Source: Acinetobacter pittii ANC 4050 (lineage in GTDB: Bacteria; Pseudomonadota; Gammaproteobacteria; Pseudomonadales; Moraxellaceae). From it: a stretch of 64,000 nt of DNA. The stretch covers positions 2,089,647 to 2,153,646 of the forward strand of contig NZ_KB976987.1 of the NCBI RefSeq assembly GCF_000399685.1, given 5' to 3'. The notes beneath the pieces are model-generated. The model worked only from the letters and a program-made list of their open reading frames with translations, did not search any database and was not told the DNA's origin. This document shows, one piece after another, positions 12,102 through 20,945 of this stretch; within the stretch, counting starts at the first letter, position 1; each line of letters opens with the position of its first letter. A program made the translations under genes and the position numbers.

Positions 12102-12890
12102 ATGTCCGATTCTCTTATTCAGTCTGATTTGTCTGAACTTGTGATTGGGCTATCTTCTGAACATTCTTACCGAGAAATCACGCCTACCCACACGCATACA
12201 CGTGCACAGTTTTTGTATGCATCCACTGGAAATATTCAGGTTTTTACACCGAATAATGTCTGGATTGTGCCACCCATGTGTGCGTTATGGATTCCTGCTC
12301 ATGTCGAGCACAGTGTGATTTCACTGAGTCACGTGAAGTTAAATACGGCGTTGGTTGAAGTAAATGCAGCCGCTCTAATGGGACAACATTGTTTTATTAT
12401 TCGAGTCAGTAATCTGTTGCATGAACTTTTGATTCGTTTAAATGAAATTGAGCGAGAAGACGCTCCAAATACTGCGACTTCCCAAGAGCTTTCACGTTCT
12501 TTACAAATTTTGATTTTTGAAGAAATTCATCGGGCCAATTTGTTGCCTATCCAGATACCGTGGCCGAAAGACAAACGATTATTAAAAATTTGCCAAGAGT
12601 TATTACATACGCCTGACCATTCAAAAGATTTAACAGATTGGGCTGATGATATTGGCGCGAGCTCTAGAACTTTAATGCGTATGTTCCAAAAAGAAACGGG
12701 GCTATCTTATCGGGCATGGGTACAGCAAATGCATATTGCACTCGCCTTGAGTAAAATAGCGAATGGCGAATCTATTGCTCAAATTTCAGAATCACTGGGG
12801 TATACAAACCCCAGCGCGTTCAGTGCGATGTTTAAGCGACATCTAGGAAAAACACCTCAACAGTTTAGAAGTGCCGCGATGTCGCTATAA
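12102..12890 (+). CDS. AraC-family transcriptional regulator
   Basis: This 262-residue protein has an N-terminal cupin-like sensor domain, with TPTHTHTRAQFLYASTG at about 28-44, and a C-terminal pair of helix-turn-helix motifs at about 165-255. The second motif contains the usual ESLGYTNPSAFSAMFKRHLG signature. It resembles the NimR group of AraC proteins that control an adjacent MFS exporter. It is divergent from the Fsr-like pump and probably senses that pump's substrate. Its last 34 bases overlap the end of the convergent glutaminase gene. Confidence 0.88.
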   Translation: MSDSLIQSDLSELVIGLSSEHSYREITPTHTHTRAQFLYASTGNIQVFTPNNVWIVPPMCALWIPAHVEHSVISLSHVKLNTALVEVNAAALMGQHCFIIRVSNLLHELLIRLNEIEREDAPNTATSQELSRSLQILIFEEIHRANLLPIQIPWPKDKRLLKICQELLHTPDHSKDLTDWADDIGASSRTLMRMFQKETGLSYRAWVQQMHIALALSKIANGESIAQISESLGYTNPSAFSAMFKRHLGKTPQQFRSAAMSL

Positions 12891-14179
12891 GTCTTTTTTT
12901 TAGTGCGGATCTCATGCTTTTCTAATAAATCATCGAAATCATGATAGACATGAAGTTCACGATCTTTAGCGGTTCTCGCATGATCTAAACGTTGTTCAGG
13001 GTCAACCAAAACAAGGGTATGACCATCATCAATCAGTCGATCTACCCCTTCTAAGAACATACGTTTACCCACATCATGGATAAGTGAAATCTGGGTTAAA
13101 TCAATCACGATTGTGCTTTGGTCAGTCGTCTCTTCTTGCAAAATACGCAACAACATTTCAGCTTCGGTAAATTTCAATACACCGCGAAGCACATACACAC
13201 TTAAGGATGCATCCTTACCTGTACGATAATGGCTTTGGACAATAGTTTGTGCAGAAGGCGTACCTTCCATGAGATGTAGTCCCATGTCACGAGATAACCG
13301 TTCTAAAATATCGATACCTCGAACACTGTGACCATGCTCATCTAGTCGAGGTGAAAAAGCAGCAATACTGACCTGACCTGGCAGCACCCCCAAGATACCG
13401 CCTGCTACACCACTTTTAGCAGGAATACCGACAGTTGAAAGCCAGTCACCCGCTGCATCGTACATACCACAGCTCATCATGACACTAAGCACTTGTCTAA
13501 CCACCGATCGGTTCAAGAGGCGTTTTCCAGTTTTAGGGTCAACCCCACCATTGGCAAGTACACTGCCCATACGTACCAGATCTTTAACCGTCACCAAAAT
13601 CGCACATTGGCGAATATACCCATTCACAATATCAACTGGATCGGTTTCTAAAATTCCCACAGTTCGTAACATATAACCAATCGAAAGATTACGGTAGGCA
13701 GTTTTTACTTCCGAATCATAAACAGACTCATCAAAGCTTAATTCGCGACCCGCAAGCTCGCTCATAAAGCGGCGTAGAATTTCTGCGCTATGTAAACCAT
13801 GTTTAACCTGAATTAATGAATGTGTCGTAATTGCGCCAGAGTTGATCATCGGGTTTTTTGGACGGCCATCTTTACCCAATGAAATTTCATTGAATGCTTC
13901 CCCTGAAGGCTCCACTCCTACTTTCGCAAGTACTGCATCAATACCAAGCTGTTGTAAAACATAAGCATATACGAATGGTTTAGAAATCGATTGTATGGTG
14001 AATTCAACATCATCATCGCCAACCGAATAAATTTCACCATCTACCGTAGACATTGCTAAAGCTAATCGATCTGGGTTTGCATTTGCCAACTCAGGAATAT
14101 AATCGGCGAGATGACCGCTGTTATCGATATCACAGGCTTCAATAACATTTGCCAAATATTCTGGGAGAGGGGTTTTCAT
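12857..14179 (-). CDS. glsA: glutaminase with C-terminal STAS domain
   Basis: This enzyme hydrolyses L-glutamine to glutamate and ammonia. Residues about 1-310 form the beta-lactamase-like glutaminase domain. It has the catalytic S64-x-x-K67 motif (SISK), the NPMINSGAI loop and VPAKSGVAGGI. After a linker, residues about 320-430 resemble a STAS domain, with STIVIDLTQISLIHDVG near its centre. The total of 440 residues is well above the roughly 310 of simple glutaminases, and this fusion is known in the family. The stop codon lies inside the end of the converging AraC gene, leaving no room for a terminator between them. Confidence 0.92.
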   Translation of the reverse strand: MKTPLPEYLANVIEACDIDNSGHLADYIPELANANPDRLALAMSTVDGEIYSVGDDDVEFTIQSISKPFVYAYVLQQLGIDAVLAKVGVEPSGEAFNEISLGKDGRPKNPMINSGAITTHSLIQVKHGLHSAEILRRFMSELAGRELSFDESVYDSEVKTAYRNLSIGYMLRTVGILETDPVDIVNGYIRQCAILVTVKDLVRMGSVLANGGVDPKTGKRLLNRSVVRQVLSVMMSCGMYDAAGDWLSTVGIPAKSGVAGGILGVLPGQVSIAAFSPRLDEHGHSVRGIDILERLSRDMGLHLMEGTPSAQTIVQSHYRTGKDASLSVYVLRGVLKFTEAEMLLRILQEETTDQSTIVIDLTQISLIHDVGKRMFLEGVDRLIDDGHTLVLVDPEQRLDHARTAKDRELHVYHDFDDLLEKHEIRTKKKTYSDIAALLNC

Positions 14180-14357
14180 GGTTAGTAACCTTAAATGAGG
14201 AGATTTACTACATCGCGCAAAATTTCAGCACAACCTGCTGATAATATTAAAATTATATATTTTGTAATGAGTTAAAAATCACGATATAAGTATTTTAATT
14301 CCGTTGTCTTATTTATTTCAAGCTCATTATAGGTTTTTCAAAACTTTAAACAGAAGA

Positions 14358-14840
14358 TTAGCTTATTCTTTCTACAAACAAGATCCCATTTAAATGATCG
14401 ACTTCATGTTGAACAATACGAGCAGGAAAACCATGAAAAACTGTCTCAACCATTTCACCCTGAAGTGTTAAATATTTCACCTTCACCATTTCTGCACGTT
14501 CAACTTGTCCACGCTCATCCGGCACACTTAAACAGCCTTCTTCACCTAAACACACTTCGTTTGAAAACTCTAAAATTTCAGGATTCACCATGACCACCGC
14601 TTCCATTTCAGGTGCATCCGGATAGCGTGGATTTGGTCGAGACGCCACAATAATGACGCGTTTAGAGATATAAACTTGCGGTGCAGCAATCCCTACTCCA
14701 TTACGCTCAAGCATTGTTGCATGCATAGCGTCAGCAAGCTGATAAAGCCAATTACTGTTTAACTCATTTACCGAAACGGGAGCCGCAATGAGTTTTAAAA
14801 TATCTTCGCCACGCTTCGCGACAGGTAGAACTACACTCAT
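14358..14840 (-). CDS. def: peptide deformylase
   Basis: This metalloenzyme removes the formyl group from the N-terminal methionine of new proteins. All three family motifs are intact: GVGIAAPQ at 48-55, EGCLS at 101-105 (metal ligand C103) and QHEVDH at 144-149 (ligands H145 and H149, catalytic E146). The 160-residue length is typical. It is not next to fmt, so it is probably an additional or unlinked deformylase rather than the one in the def-fmt operon usual in proteobacteria. That point is inferred from context only. Confidence 0.93.
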   Translation of the reverse strand: MSVVLPVAKRGEDILKLIAAPVSVNELNSNWLYQLADAMHATMLERNGVGIAAPQVYISKRVIIVASRPNPRYPDAPEMEAVVMVNPEILEFSNEVCLGEEGCLSVPDERGQVERAEMVKVKYLTLQGEMVETVFHGFPARIVQHEVDHLNGILFVERIS

Positions 14841-15074
14841 CTTTTGAATCTCTCATTAAACTGGCTATGACAAGTTTTATTGTGTCGCTGAAAGACCCAA
14901 AAGAAAAGTCATTCCTACATCTGTTTTTGTTTCATCTAAAGCGTTTTTTGTTTTAAAGCTTTTTGTTCTGAGTAAGTCCAATCGACATCCTCCTATAGAA
15001 CAAATTTCCTCCATTTACTTTTACTTCACTTTTCCATTAATATCCAAACTTCAATTACAACAATTAAGTAAAAA

Positions 15075-16373
15075 ATGGATCAGGACTTAACTTTGCAGGA
15101 TGCGAACTATCTTAATAAAGAAGATAAACGAACCCTTGCCCTTTCTTCATTGGGTGGAGCTTTAGAGTTTTACGATTTTGTGATTTATGTGTTTTACGCC
15201 AAAATCATTTCAGACCTCTTTTTCCCCAGCACGCTTAGTCCGTTTTGGGCCATGCTTAATACTTACGGTATTTTTGCAGCAGGTTACTTTTTTAGGCCTT
15301 TAGGCGGGGTCATCATGGCTCATTTTGGTGACTTGGTCGGGCGCAAAAAGTTATTTTCACTTTCTATTTTACTCATGGCACTGCCTACTCTGTTTATCGG
15401 GATTTTGCCTACTTTTGAAAATATTGGGTATTTGGCCCCCCTACTGTTATTGCTCATGCGTGTGGTGCAAGGTATTGCGATTGGGGGTGAAATTCCAGCC
15501 GCGTGGACCTTCGTGTCTGAACACGTGCCTGAAAGAAAAATTGGACTGGCAAATGGTTTATTAACTGCCGGACTGTCTTTAGGAATTTTACTAGGTGCGC
15601 TCATGTCTTTATGGATTTCACTGAATTTTAGTGAAGGACAAATTCATGACTGGGCATGGCGGATTCCTTTTATTGCAGGTGGTATTTTTGGTTTAGTCGC
15701 ACTTTATTTACGGACCTATTTAAAAGAAACACCTGTGTTTAAAGCCATGCAAGCGCGTAAAGAAATTTCAAAAGAAATGCCTGTAAAACAAGTCTTAAAA
15801 ACGCATAAAACAGCCGTTGCGATTGGCATGTTATTTACATGGTTTTTAACAGGCTGTGTGGTGGTGGTGATTTTAGCCATGCCCAACCTACTGATTGGTT
15901 CATTTGGTTTTGAACGCGCACAAACTTTTGAAATGCAAAGCGCAGCTATTGTCATGCAAATGGTCGGCTGTATTTTGGCAGGTTATTTTGCTGACCGTTT
16001 TGGCTGTGGCAAAGTGATGATGGTGGGTGCACTTGCCGTGGCCCTCACAGCAGCAGTTTTTTATAACAGTTTGGGGCACGCGGCACATTCAACCATTTTT
16101 GGTTTATATATGTTGTTAGGCCTATGCTCAGGTACTGTCGGCATGGTGTCAAGCAGTATGGTTAAAATGTTCCCTGCGCCTGTGCGTTTTTCAGGTATTT
16201 CATTTTCTTATAATTTGTCTTATGCGATTGTTGGGGGTATGACGCTGCCTTTAGTACATTGGCTCAGTCAATATAGTGACATTGGTGCGATGTATTATAT
16301 TTTCGCGCTGACCATTTTGGCCTTTGTAACTGCTTTTGTATTTTGGAATAAGTTTGAAAAAAACAGATATTAA
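15075..16373 (+). CDS. MFS transporter, metabolite:H+ symporter (MHS) family
   Basis: This 432-residue inner-membrane protein has about 12 hydrophobic segments. The opening GGALEFYDFVIYVFYAK and the loop HFGDLVGRKKLF are typical of the MHS branch, which includes citrate, shikimate, alpha-ketoglutarate and ProP-type proton symporters. The charged ERKIGLANGL loop after helix 4 also fits. The substrate cannot be told from sequence. The gene converges on the porin gene and is separated from it by a bidirectional terminator, so it is not part of the minus-strand catabolic operon. It could still serve the same pathway. Confidence 0.85.
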   Translation: MDQDLTLQDANYLNKEDKRTLALSSLGGALEFYDFVIYVFYAKIISDLFFPSTLSPFWAMLNTYGIFAAGYFFRPLGGVIMAHFGDLVGRKKLFSLSILLMALPTLFIGILPTFENIGYLAPLLLLLMRVVQGIAIGGEIPAAWTFVSEHVPERKIGLANGLLTAGLSLGILLGALMSLWISLNFSEGQIHDWAWRIPFIAGGIFGLVALYLRTYLKETPVFKAMQARKEISKEMPVKQVLKTHKTAVAIGMLFTWFLTGCVVVVILAMPNLLIGSFGFERAQTFEMQSAAIVMQMVGCILAGYFADRFGCGKVMMVGALAVALTAAVFYNSLGHAAHSTIFGLYMLLGLCSGTVGMVSSSMVKMFPAPVRFSGISFSYNLSYAIVGGMTLPLVHWLSQYSDIGAMYYIFALTILAFVTAFVFWNKFEKNRY

Positions 16374-16392
16374 AAGCCTCAACATGTGAAAT

Positions 16393-16421
16393 AAAAAACC
16401 ACGCCAATTGCGTGGTTTTTT
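16393..16421. terminator. bidirectional terminator
   Basis: CCACGC pairs with GCGTGG across a 5-base loop, flanked by A and T runs on each side. It serves both the MHS transporter gene and the porin gene. Confidence 0.92.
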
Positions 16422-16434
16422 AATGCAGTTCAGT

Positions 16435-17631
16435 TTAGAAAGTAAACCCAATATTAAAGTTTAAACGATATAGCCATTTATCACTATTTGGTGAGGTTGC
16501 AGAGGTATAACCCGTTGAGTTGGTCGAACCACCAATAATGTTAGAGTTTTTACCCCACGTATAATCCGCCCAAACCATAAATGGTGAAGCAATAAACATC
16601 ATTCCTGTAGTGTTCATTTGCGAATCTGACCAATCATCACGTTTTTTATCGAGATAACTATAGTCATTATAAAACTTAATGGCTTTTAGCTTACCCATAT
16701 TGGTGACAGGCAACGTATAGGCAAGGTTTAAACTGGCAATGGTCCCTTCTGAAGCAATAAAGTAAGCAGGTGTAAAACCATTATTGCCCATTAAAGTCAC
16801 ATCATTACTTACACCATCCGGATTTTTAGCATCGTATTGATAGTGAATAACCGAACTTTGTAAGTTAAAGCGTTTGTAGTTATTTTCGGTATGCAAACCA
16901 ACTGCATAATATTTACCGTCTTTATCGGTCATTTTATTATGTAGCTGAGCAATTGCCCCCGAAACACCAAACTCTTGTTTACCAAAATCGGTCTCTAACT
17001 TGCGTACAATGCGAGTATTAAACTGATGACGTTTTTCATTCTGATAAGCTTTTTGAGATGGAAATGCGTTTTCTTCCAAGTCATCATAAGTTGCACTTTC
17101 AGGGGAATAACGCAAGTTCGTCTCTAGCATTTGTGGATAATAGCCGAGTTTTACATCCCAATCTTTATCGTGATAATTCCAGTTGATCCCTGGCGCAATG
17201 TTGTTGCCATAACCTAAAAAGAATGGAATGTGGTAAGTCCAGCCATTTTGCGGATAGGGATAAATCGTGAAAGGCTTATAAACCAGACCTGCTTCAATGC
17301 TGTTATTGGCATCAAGGTTATAACCCACATATGCTTTTTCAATGGACGTTTTTTGCTGATCTTGAAATAGATAGCTGGCGTTGAGGTATGCATCATCAAA
17401 CTTACCTTTGAGATCTACCCTGAAAATATCAAAATAGAGCTTACCAAAACCGCGGTTTGGCCCTTCCCAATCTTCATAGCGTTGATTTAAGCGAACCACC
17501 CCACCTAACTTTAATGAGTCGGTGCCGTCATCACTTTTCCACTCAAGCAATGAGTCTTTTGCAAATGCATTGACGCTTACCCCCAGCGTAAGCTGTGCAA
17601 TGAATGCCATGATCAATGAAGTCTTTTTCAT
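16435..17631 (-). CDS. outer-membrane porin
   Basis: The 398-residue precursor has a signal peptide ending near residue 24 (NAFA). The mature part is rich in alternating aromatic strands and ends in GFTF, the terminal phenylalanine signal of outer-membrane beta-barrels. It is the last gene of the minus-strand catabolic run, 155 bases after the ThDP enzyme gene. It is therefore a good candidate for outer-membrane entry of the pathway substrate. A hairpin (GTTCCAGC with GCTGGAAC, 17650-17670) lies in the gap before it, so its expression may be partly uncoupled from the operon. Confidence 0.8.
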   Translation of the reverse strand: MKKTSLIMAFIAQLTLGVSVNAFAKDSLLEWKSDDGTDSLKLGGVVRLNQRYEDWEGPNRGFGKLYFDIFRVDLKGKFDDAYLNASYLFQDQQKTSIEKAYVGYNLDANNSIEAGLVYKPFTIYPYPQNGWTYHIPFFLGYGNNIAPGINWNYHDKDWDVKLGYYPQMLETNLRYSPESATYDDLEENAFPSQKAYQNEKRHQFNTRIVRKLETDFGKQEFGVSGAIAQLHNKMTDKDGKYYAVGLHTENNYKRFNLQSSVIHYQYDAKNPDGVSNDVTLMGNNGFTPAYFIASEGTIASLNLAYTLPVTNMGKLKAIKFYNDYSYLDKKRDDWSDSQMNTTGMMFIASPFMVWADYTWGKNSNIIGGSTNSTGYTSATSPNSDKWLYRLNFNIGFTF

Positions 17632-17786
17632 CTCTACATCCTTGATTGAGTTCCAGCGTCCTGCTGGAACTTTATTTGTTTTACCTGTAAAACTTAGTTT
17701 TTATTGTTTTTTAGACAAAAAATTTTATCTAAAAAAAGGATGGCTTAGCAGCTCCCATCGCATATGTACTAAACCATCCAAACTGG

Positions 17787-19427
17787 TTAATACAGTTTCT
17801 TTTGCGGTGGACCCGCAAAGTTTAATGGCCCAATCGAGTTCATATCGAGCTCGATCACGGTTGGTCCTTCAAAAGCGACAGCCTCTTGAATAACCGTTTT
17901 AAACTCATCTGCACTACCAACTTTCCAGCTCTTCACACCCATTGATTCACCAAGAAGTTTGTAGTCCGGTGTATGCAATTCATTGAAATATTGACGACCA
18001 CCGAAGTAGTTATTTTGAATGCCACGCATTACGCCATAACCACCATCATTCATAATCATGAGGACCATGTTGGTGTTTTCTTGCACCATGGTTGCAATCT
18101 CGCCAATACCAAGCATTAAGCCGCCATCGCCGACTAAACCAATTACTTTTTTGTCAGGGTTCGCAACCGAAGCACCGATTGCTGTTGCAAGACCTAAACC
18201 AATTGCACCCGCGAGTGAATGGATATTTTGGTTGGGTGCTTGTACAGGGAATAAACGGCTCCCCCATGTGCTACCTGACATGGTGATGTCTCGTACAAAA
18301 ATACCGTCTTGCGGTAAAGCTGCACGCAAGTGATCACAAATCAAAGCGTATTGGTCGATTTGCTTACGCAGTGCATCAATTGCAGCCTGTTTAGCAGCCA
18401 CTACAGCAGCATCGTAGTCAGCATCAACTTTTGAAGTTCCTTGAAGCTGCTCTAACACACGTGTTAAGACATCTTTAGCATCGCCACAAATGAAGTTACG
18501 AATTTTGTAATTACGTTGCTGAGCCACGGGGTTAGCATCAACCTGAATAATATTTTCAGGAAACTCAACCGAATAAGTTTTAGTTTCATTACTACGTAAA
18601 CGGGAACCCACCACAACCATTAAGTCAGCATCTTTTAATAGTTGCTCAACACCTGCCGAGTTATGGAATGCACCTAAACTACGTGGATGATCATCTGCCA
18701 GCACACCGCGGCCGTGTGTAGATGAAACAACTGGAATACCTAAATCTGCAATTGCTTTAACTTCGGCAACACTATTCAAAGTTCCACCACCAATCCAGAA
18801 AATCGGGCGTTTTGCTTTTTTGATTTCACTCACAAGAAGATCAATTTCAGCTTGTTCTGCCTGTGGCAATTCAAGTGCTTTCACTGGGCCTAAATTAAGT
18901 GGCAAATCAATTTCTGCTGCTTGTACATCAATTGGTAACTCAACACTGACAGGTCCCATTGGAACAGTCGTTGCAACACGGATGGCTTCACGAATCACAC
19001 CAACAGCATTGTCTGGACTGGTAATGCGAAATGCCGCTTTGCTTGATGCACGTAAAAACGTAAGTTGGTCTTTGGTTTCATGAATAAAACTTGCATCACG
19101 GTCGAGATATTCACGCTCAACCTGACCAGTTAAATGCAGTACAGGGCTACCCGCATTCATTGCTTCAATGAGTGAACCCACCGCATTACCAGCCCCTGCA
19201 CCCGTACTGGTCAACGCCACACCTAGGCCTTTAAAACGCGAGTGCGCATCTGCCATAGTGACCGCACCAGCCTCACCGCGGGCTGCGACAAAGCGCATTT
19301 TTTCACGACGTCCTACCGCATCGGCAATAGGTAAATTGTGGATGGAAATAACACCATAAATACTATCAACTTGGTGCGCTTCTAAAACTCTTGCGATTGC
19401 TTCGCCTACATTTACACGTTCAGTCAT
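17787..19427 (-). CDS. thiamine-diphosphate-dependent decarboxylase/acetolactate-synthase-like enzyme
   Basis: The 546-residue protein has the three-domain layout of the pyruvate oxidase/decarboxylase superfamily. The N-terminal PYR domain carries the cofactor-activating glutamate E52 in ARGEAGA. A central Rossmann-like domain contains RPIFWIGGGT. The C-terminal PP domain has the ThDP motif GDGGLMLGIGEIATM followed by NDGGYGVM. It is probably a 2-keto-acid decarboxylase or carboligase acting late in the pathway. The aldehyde dehydrogenase encoded 38 bases upstream would oxidise its product. Exact chemistry cannot be assigned. It is not part of an ilv operon, so classical acetolactate synthase is unlikely. 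Confidence 0.85.
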   Translation of the reverse strand: MTERVNVGEAIARVLEAHQVDSIYGVISIHNLPIADAVGRREKMRFVAARGEAGAVTMADAHSRFKGLGVALTSTGAGAGNAVGSLIEAMNAGSPVLHLTGQVEREYLDRDASFIHETKDQLTFLRASSKAAFRITSPDNAVGVIREAIRVATTVPMGPVSVELPIDVQAAEIDLPLNLGPVKALELPQAEQAEIDLLVSEIKKAKRPIFWIGGGTLNSVAEVKAIADLGIPVVSSTHGRGVLADDHPRSLGAFHNSAGVEQLLKDADLMVVVGSRLRSNETKTYSVEFPENIIQVDANPVAQQRNYKIRNFICGDAKDVLTRVLEQLQGTSKVDADYDAAVVAAKQAAIDALRKQIDQYALICDHLRAALPQDGIFVRDITMSGSTWGSRLFPVQAPNQNIHSLAGAIGLGLATAIGASVANPDKKVIGLVGDGGLMLGIGEIATMVQENTNMVLMIMNDGGYGVMRGIQNNYFGGRQYFNELHTPDYKLLGESMGVKSWKVGSADEFKTVIQEAVAFEGPTVIELDMNSIGPLNFAGPPQKKLY

Positions 19428-19465
19428 GTCTGTTCCTCAAAATTTGTTTTCAGTCCTTGAATTTA

Positions 19466-20932
19466 TTAATCGCACCAAGGGTTAGGCTGTTCATTCAGCC
19501 CCATATAAATACTCTTTTGCTGCATGTACGATAAAATGCCCAAACGGCCTTTCTCGCGTCCAATTCCACTGTCTTTAAAGCCACCAAACGGCGCACTAAT
19601 CGAGAACTTTTTGTAGGTGTTAATCCATACCGTTCCCACTTCTAATGCACGTGCAATGCGCCAAGCTTTACGATAGCTTTCAGTCCAGATGCCTGCGGCA
19701 AGACCAAAACAACTGTCATTGGCTTGGGTAATTAAATCTTGCTCGTTGTCATATTTCATAACGACTAAAACAGGGCCAAAAATTTCTTCCTGACAGGTTT
19801 GAGCACTGTTACTTAAGCCCGTGATAATGGTCGGTAAGTAATAGCTTCCTTTGGCATAGTCACCAGTGGTAAGCGCTTCACCACCAATCAAAACCTGACC
19901 ACCTTCGCTTTTAGCAAGCTGTACATAGCGATCAACTGACTGCAAATGTTTGTCATTGACCAGTGGTCCTAAATGCACGCCTGCCTGTTCCGGATGGCCC
20001 ACACGTAAGCCTTTAGTAATTTCAACCAAACGTGTTAAAAACTGATCGTAAAGACTGCTATGAATAAACAAGCGAGAACCTGCAATACACGCTTGGCCTG
20101 CCGAGCTAAAAATACCGTACGCGACACCTTTAGCTGCCAGTTCGACATCTGCATCAGGTAAAACGATGGTTGGTGACTTTCCACCCAACTCAAGTGAAGT
20201 GGTAATCAGTTTGTCAGCGGCAATGTGTGCCAAATGACGCCCTGTGGTTGTTCCACCTGTAAAAGAAATTTTACGAACCAATGGGTGCTGAGCAATTGCA
20301 TCACCAATGATCGAACCACGCCCCACTAACACACTGAGTAGACCTTTTGGTAAACCTGCCTCTTCAAAAATTTTGGCAAGCTCTAAAGCAATCAGTGAAG
20401 TCGCTTCAGCTGGTTTTAACACCACTGCATTTCCTGCTGCCAAAGCTGGAGCAAGCTTTTGAACTTCACTTGCGATTGGAGAGTTCCAAGGGGTAATTGC
20501 TGCCACAACGCCTACAGGTTCATGCACACTCATGGTCATAAAGTCTGGAGCACGCTGAGTGGTGAGCTCATCATTCATTGTTTCACAAGCCGCTGCAACA
20601 TAACGTGCAGTCGCCGCAGCGCTCATCACCAAACCACGAGTTTCGGTTAAAGGTTTACCATTATCGCGTGTTTGTAATTTTGCTAATTCATCTACACGTG
20701 CTTCAATAATGTCTGCAACTTTGTAGAGAATACGTGCGCGTTCATGCGGCAAGCTGTTTCTCCAGCTCGGTTGACGCCAAGCCTGGTCCGCTTTTTCAAT
20801 TGCTTCATTTACATCTTCAAGCGTTGCTGTTGAAAGCTCAGCGTTTACCGACTGATCTGCCGGAAACAGGCTTTGAATGACTGCACCACGACCTAATCGC
20901 CATTCACCTGCAATATAAATTTCCTTTGCCAT
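19466..20932 (-). CDS. NAD(P)-dependent aldehyde dehydrogenase
   Basis: This protein of about 488 residues has the full aldehyde dehydrogenase signature. It shows the general-base glutamate in LELGGKSP, the catalytic cysteine in GQACIAGSR, the cofactor loop KISFTGGTTTG and EEIFGPV near the C-terminus. I chose the ATG at 20932 because AAGGA stands about 8 bases before it; the longer frame starts with TTG. It probably oxidises an aldehyde made by the neighbouring ThDP enzyme. It lies within a few bases of the aspartate-dehydrogenase-like gene, so the two are almost certainly cotranscribed. Confidence 0.9.
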   Translation of the reverse strand: MAKEIYIAGEWRLGRGAVIQSLFPADQSVNAELSTATLEDVNEAIEKADQAWRQPSWRNSLPHERARILYKVADIIEARVDELAKLQTRDNGKPLTETRGLVMSAAATARYVAAACETMNDELTTQRAPDFMTMSVHEPVGVVAAITPWNSPIASEVQKLAPALAAGNAVVLKPAEATSLIALELAKIFEEAGLPKGLLSVLVGRGSIIGDAIAQHPLVRKISFTGGTTTGRHLAHIAADKLITTSLELGGKSPTIVLPDADVELAAKGVAYGIFSSAGQACIAGSRLFIHSSLYDQFLTRLVEITKGLRVGHPEQAGVHLGPLVNDKHLQSVDRYVQLAKSEGGQVLIGGEALTTGDYAKGSYYLPTIITGLSNSAQTCQEEIFGPVLVVMKYDNEQDLITQANDSCFGLAAGIWTESYRKAWRIARALEVGTVWINTYKKFSISAPFGGFKDSGIGREKGRLGILSYMQQKSIYMGLNEQPNPWCD

Positions 20933-20945
20933 GATCAAATCCTTC

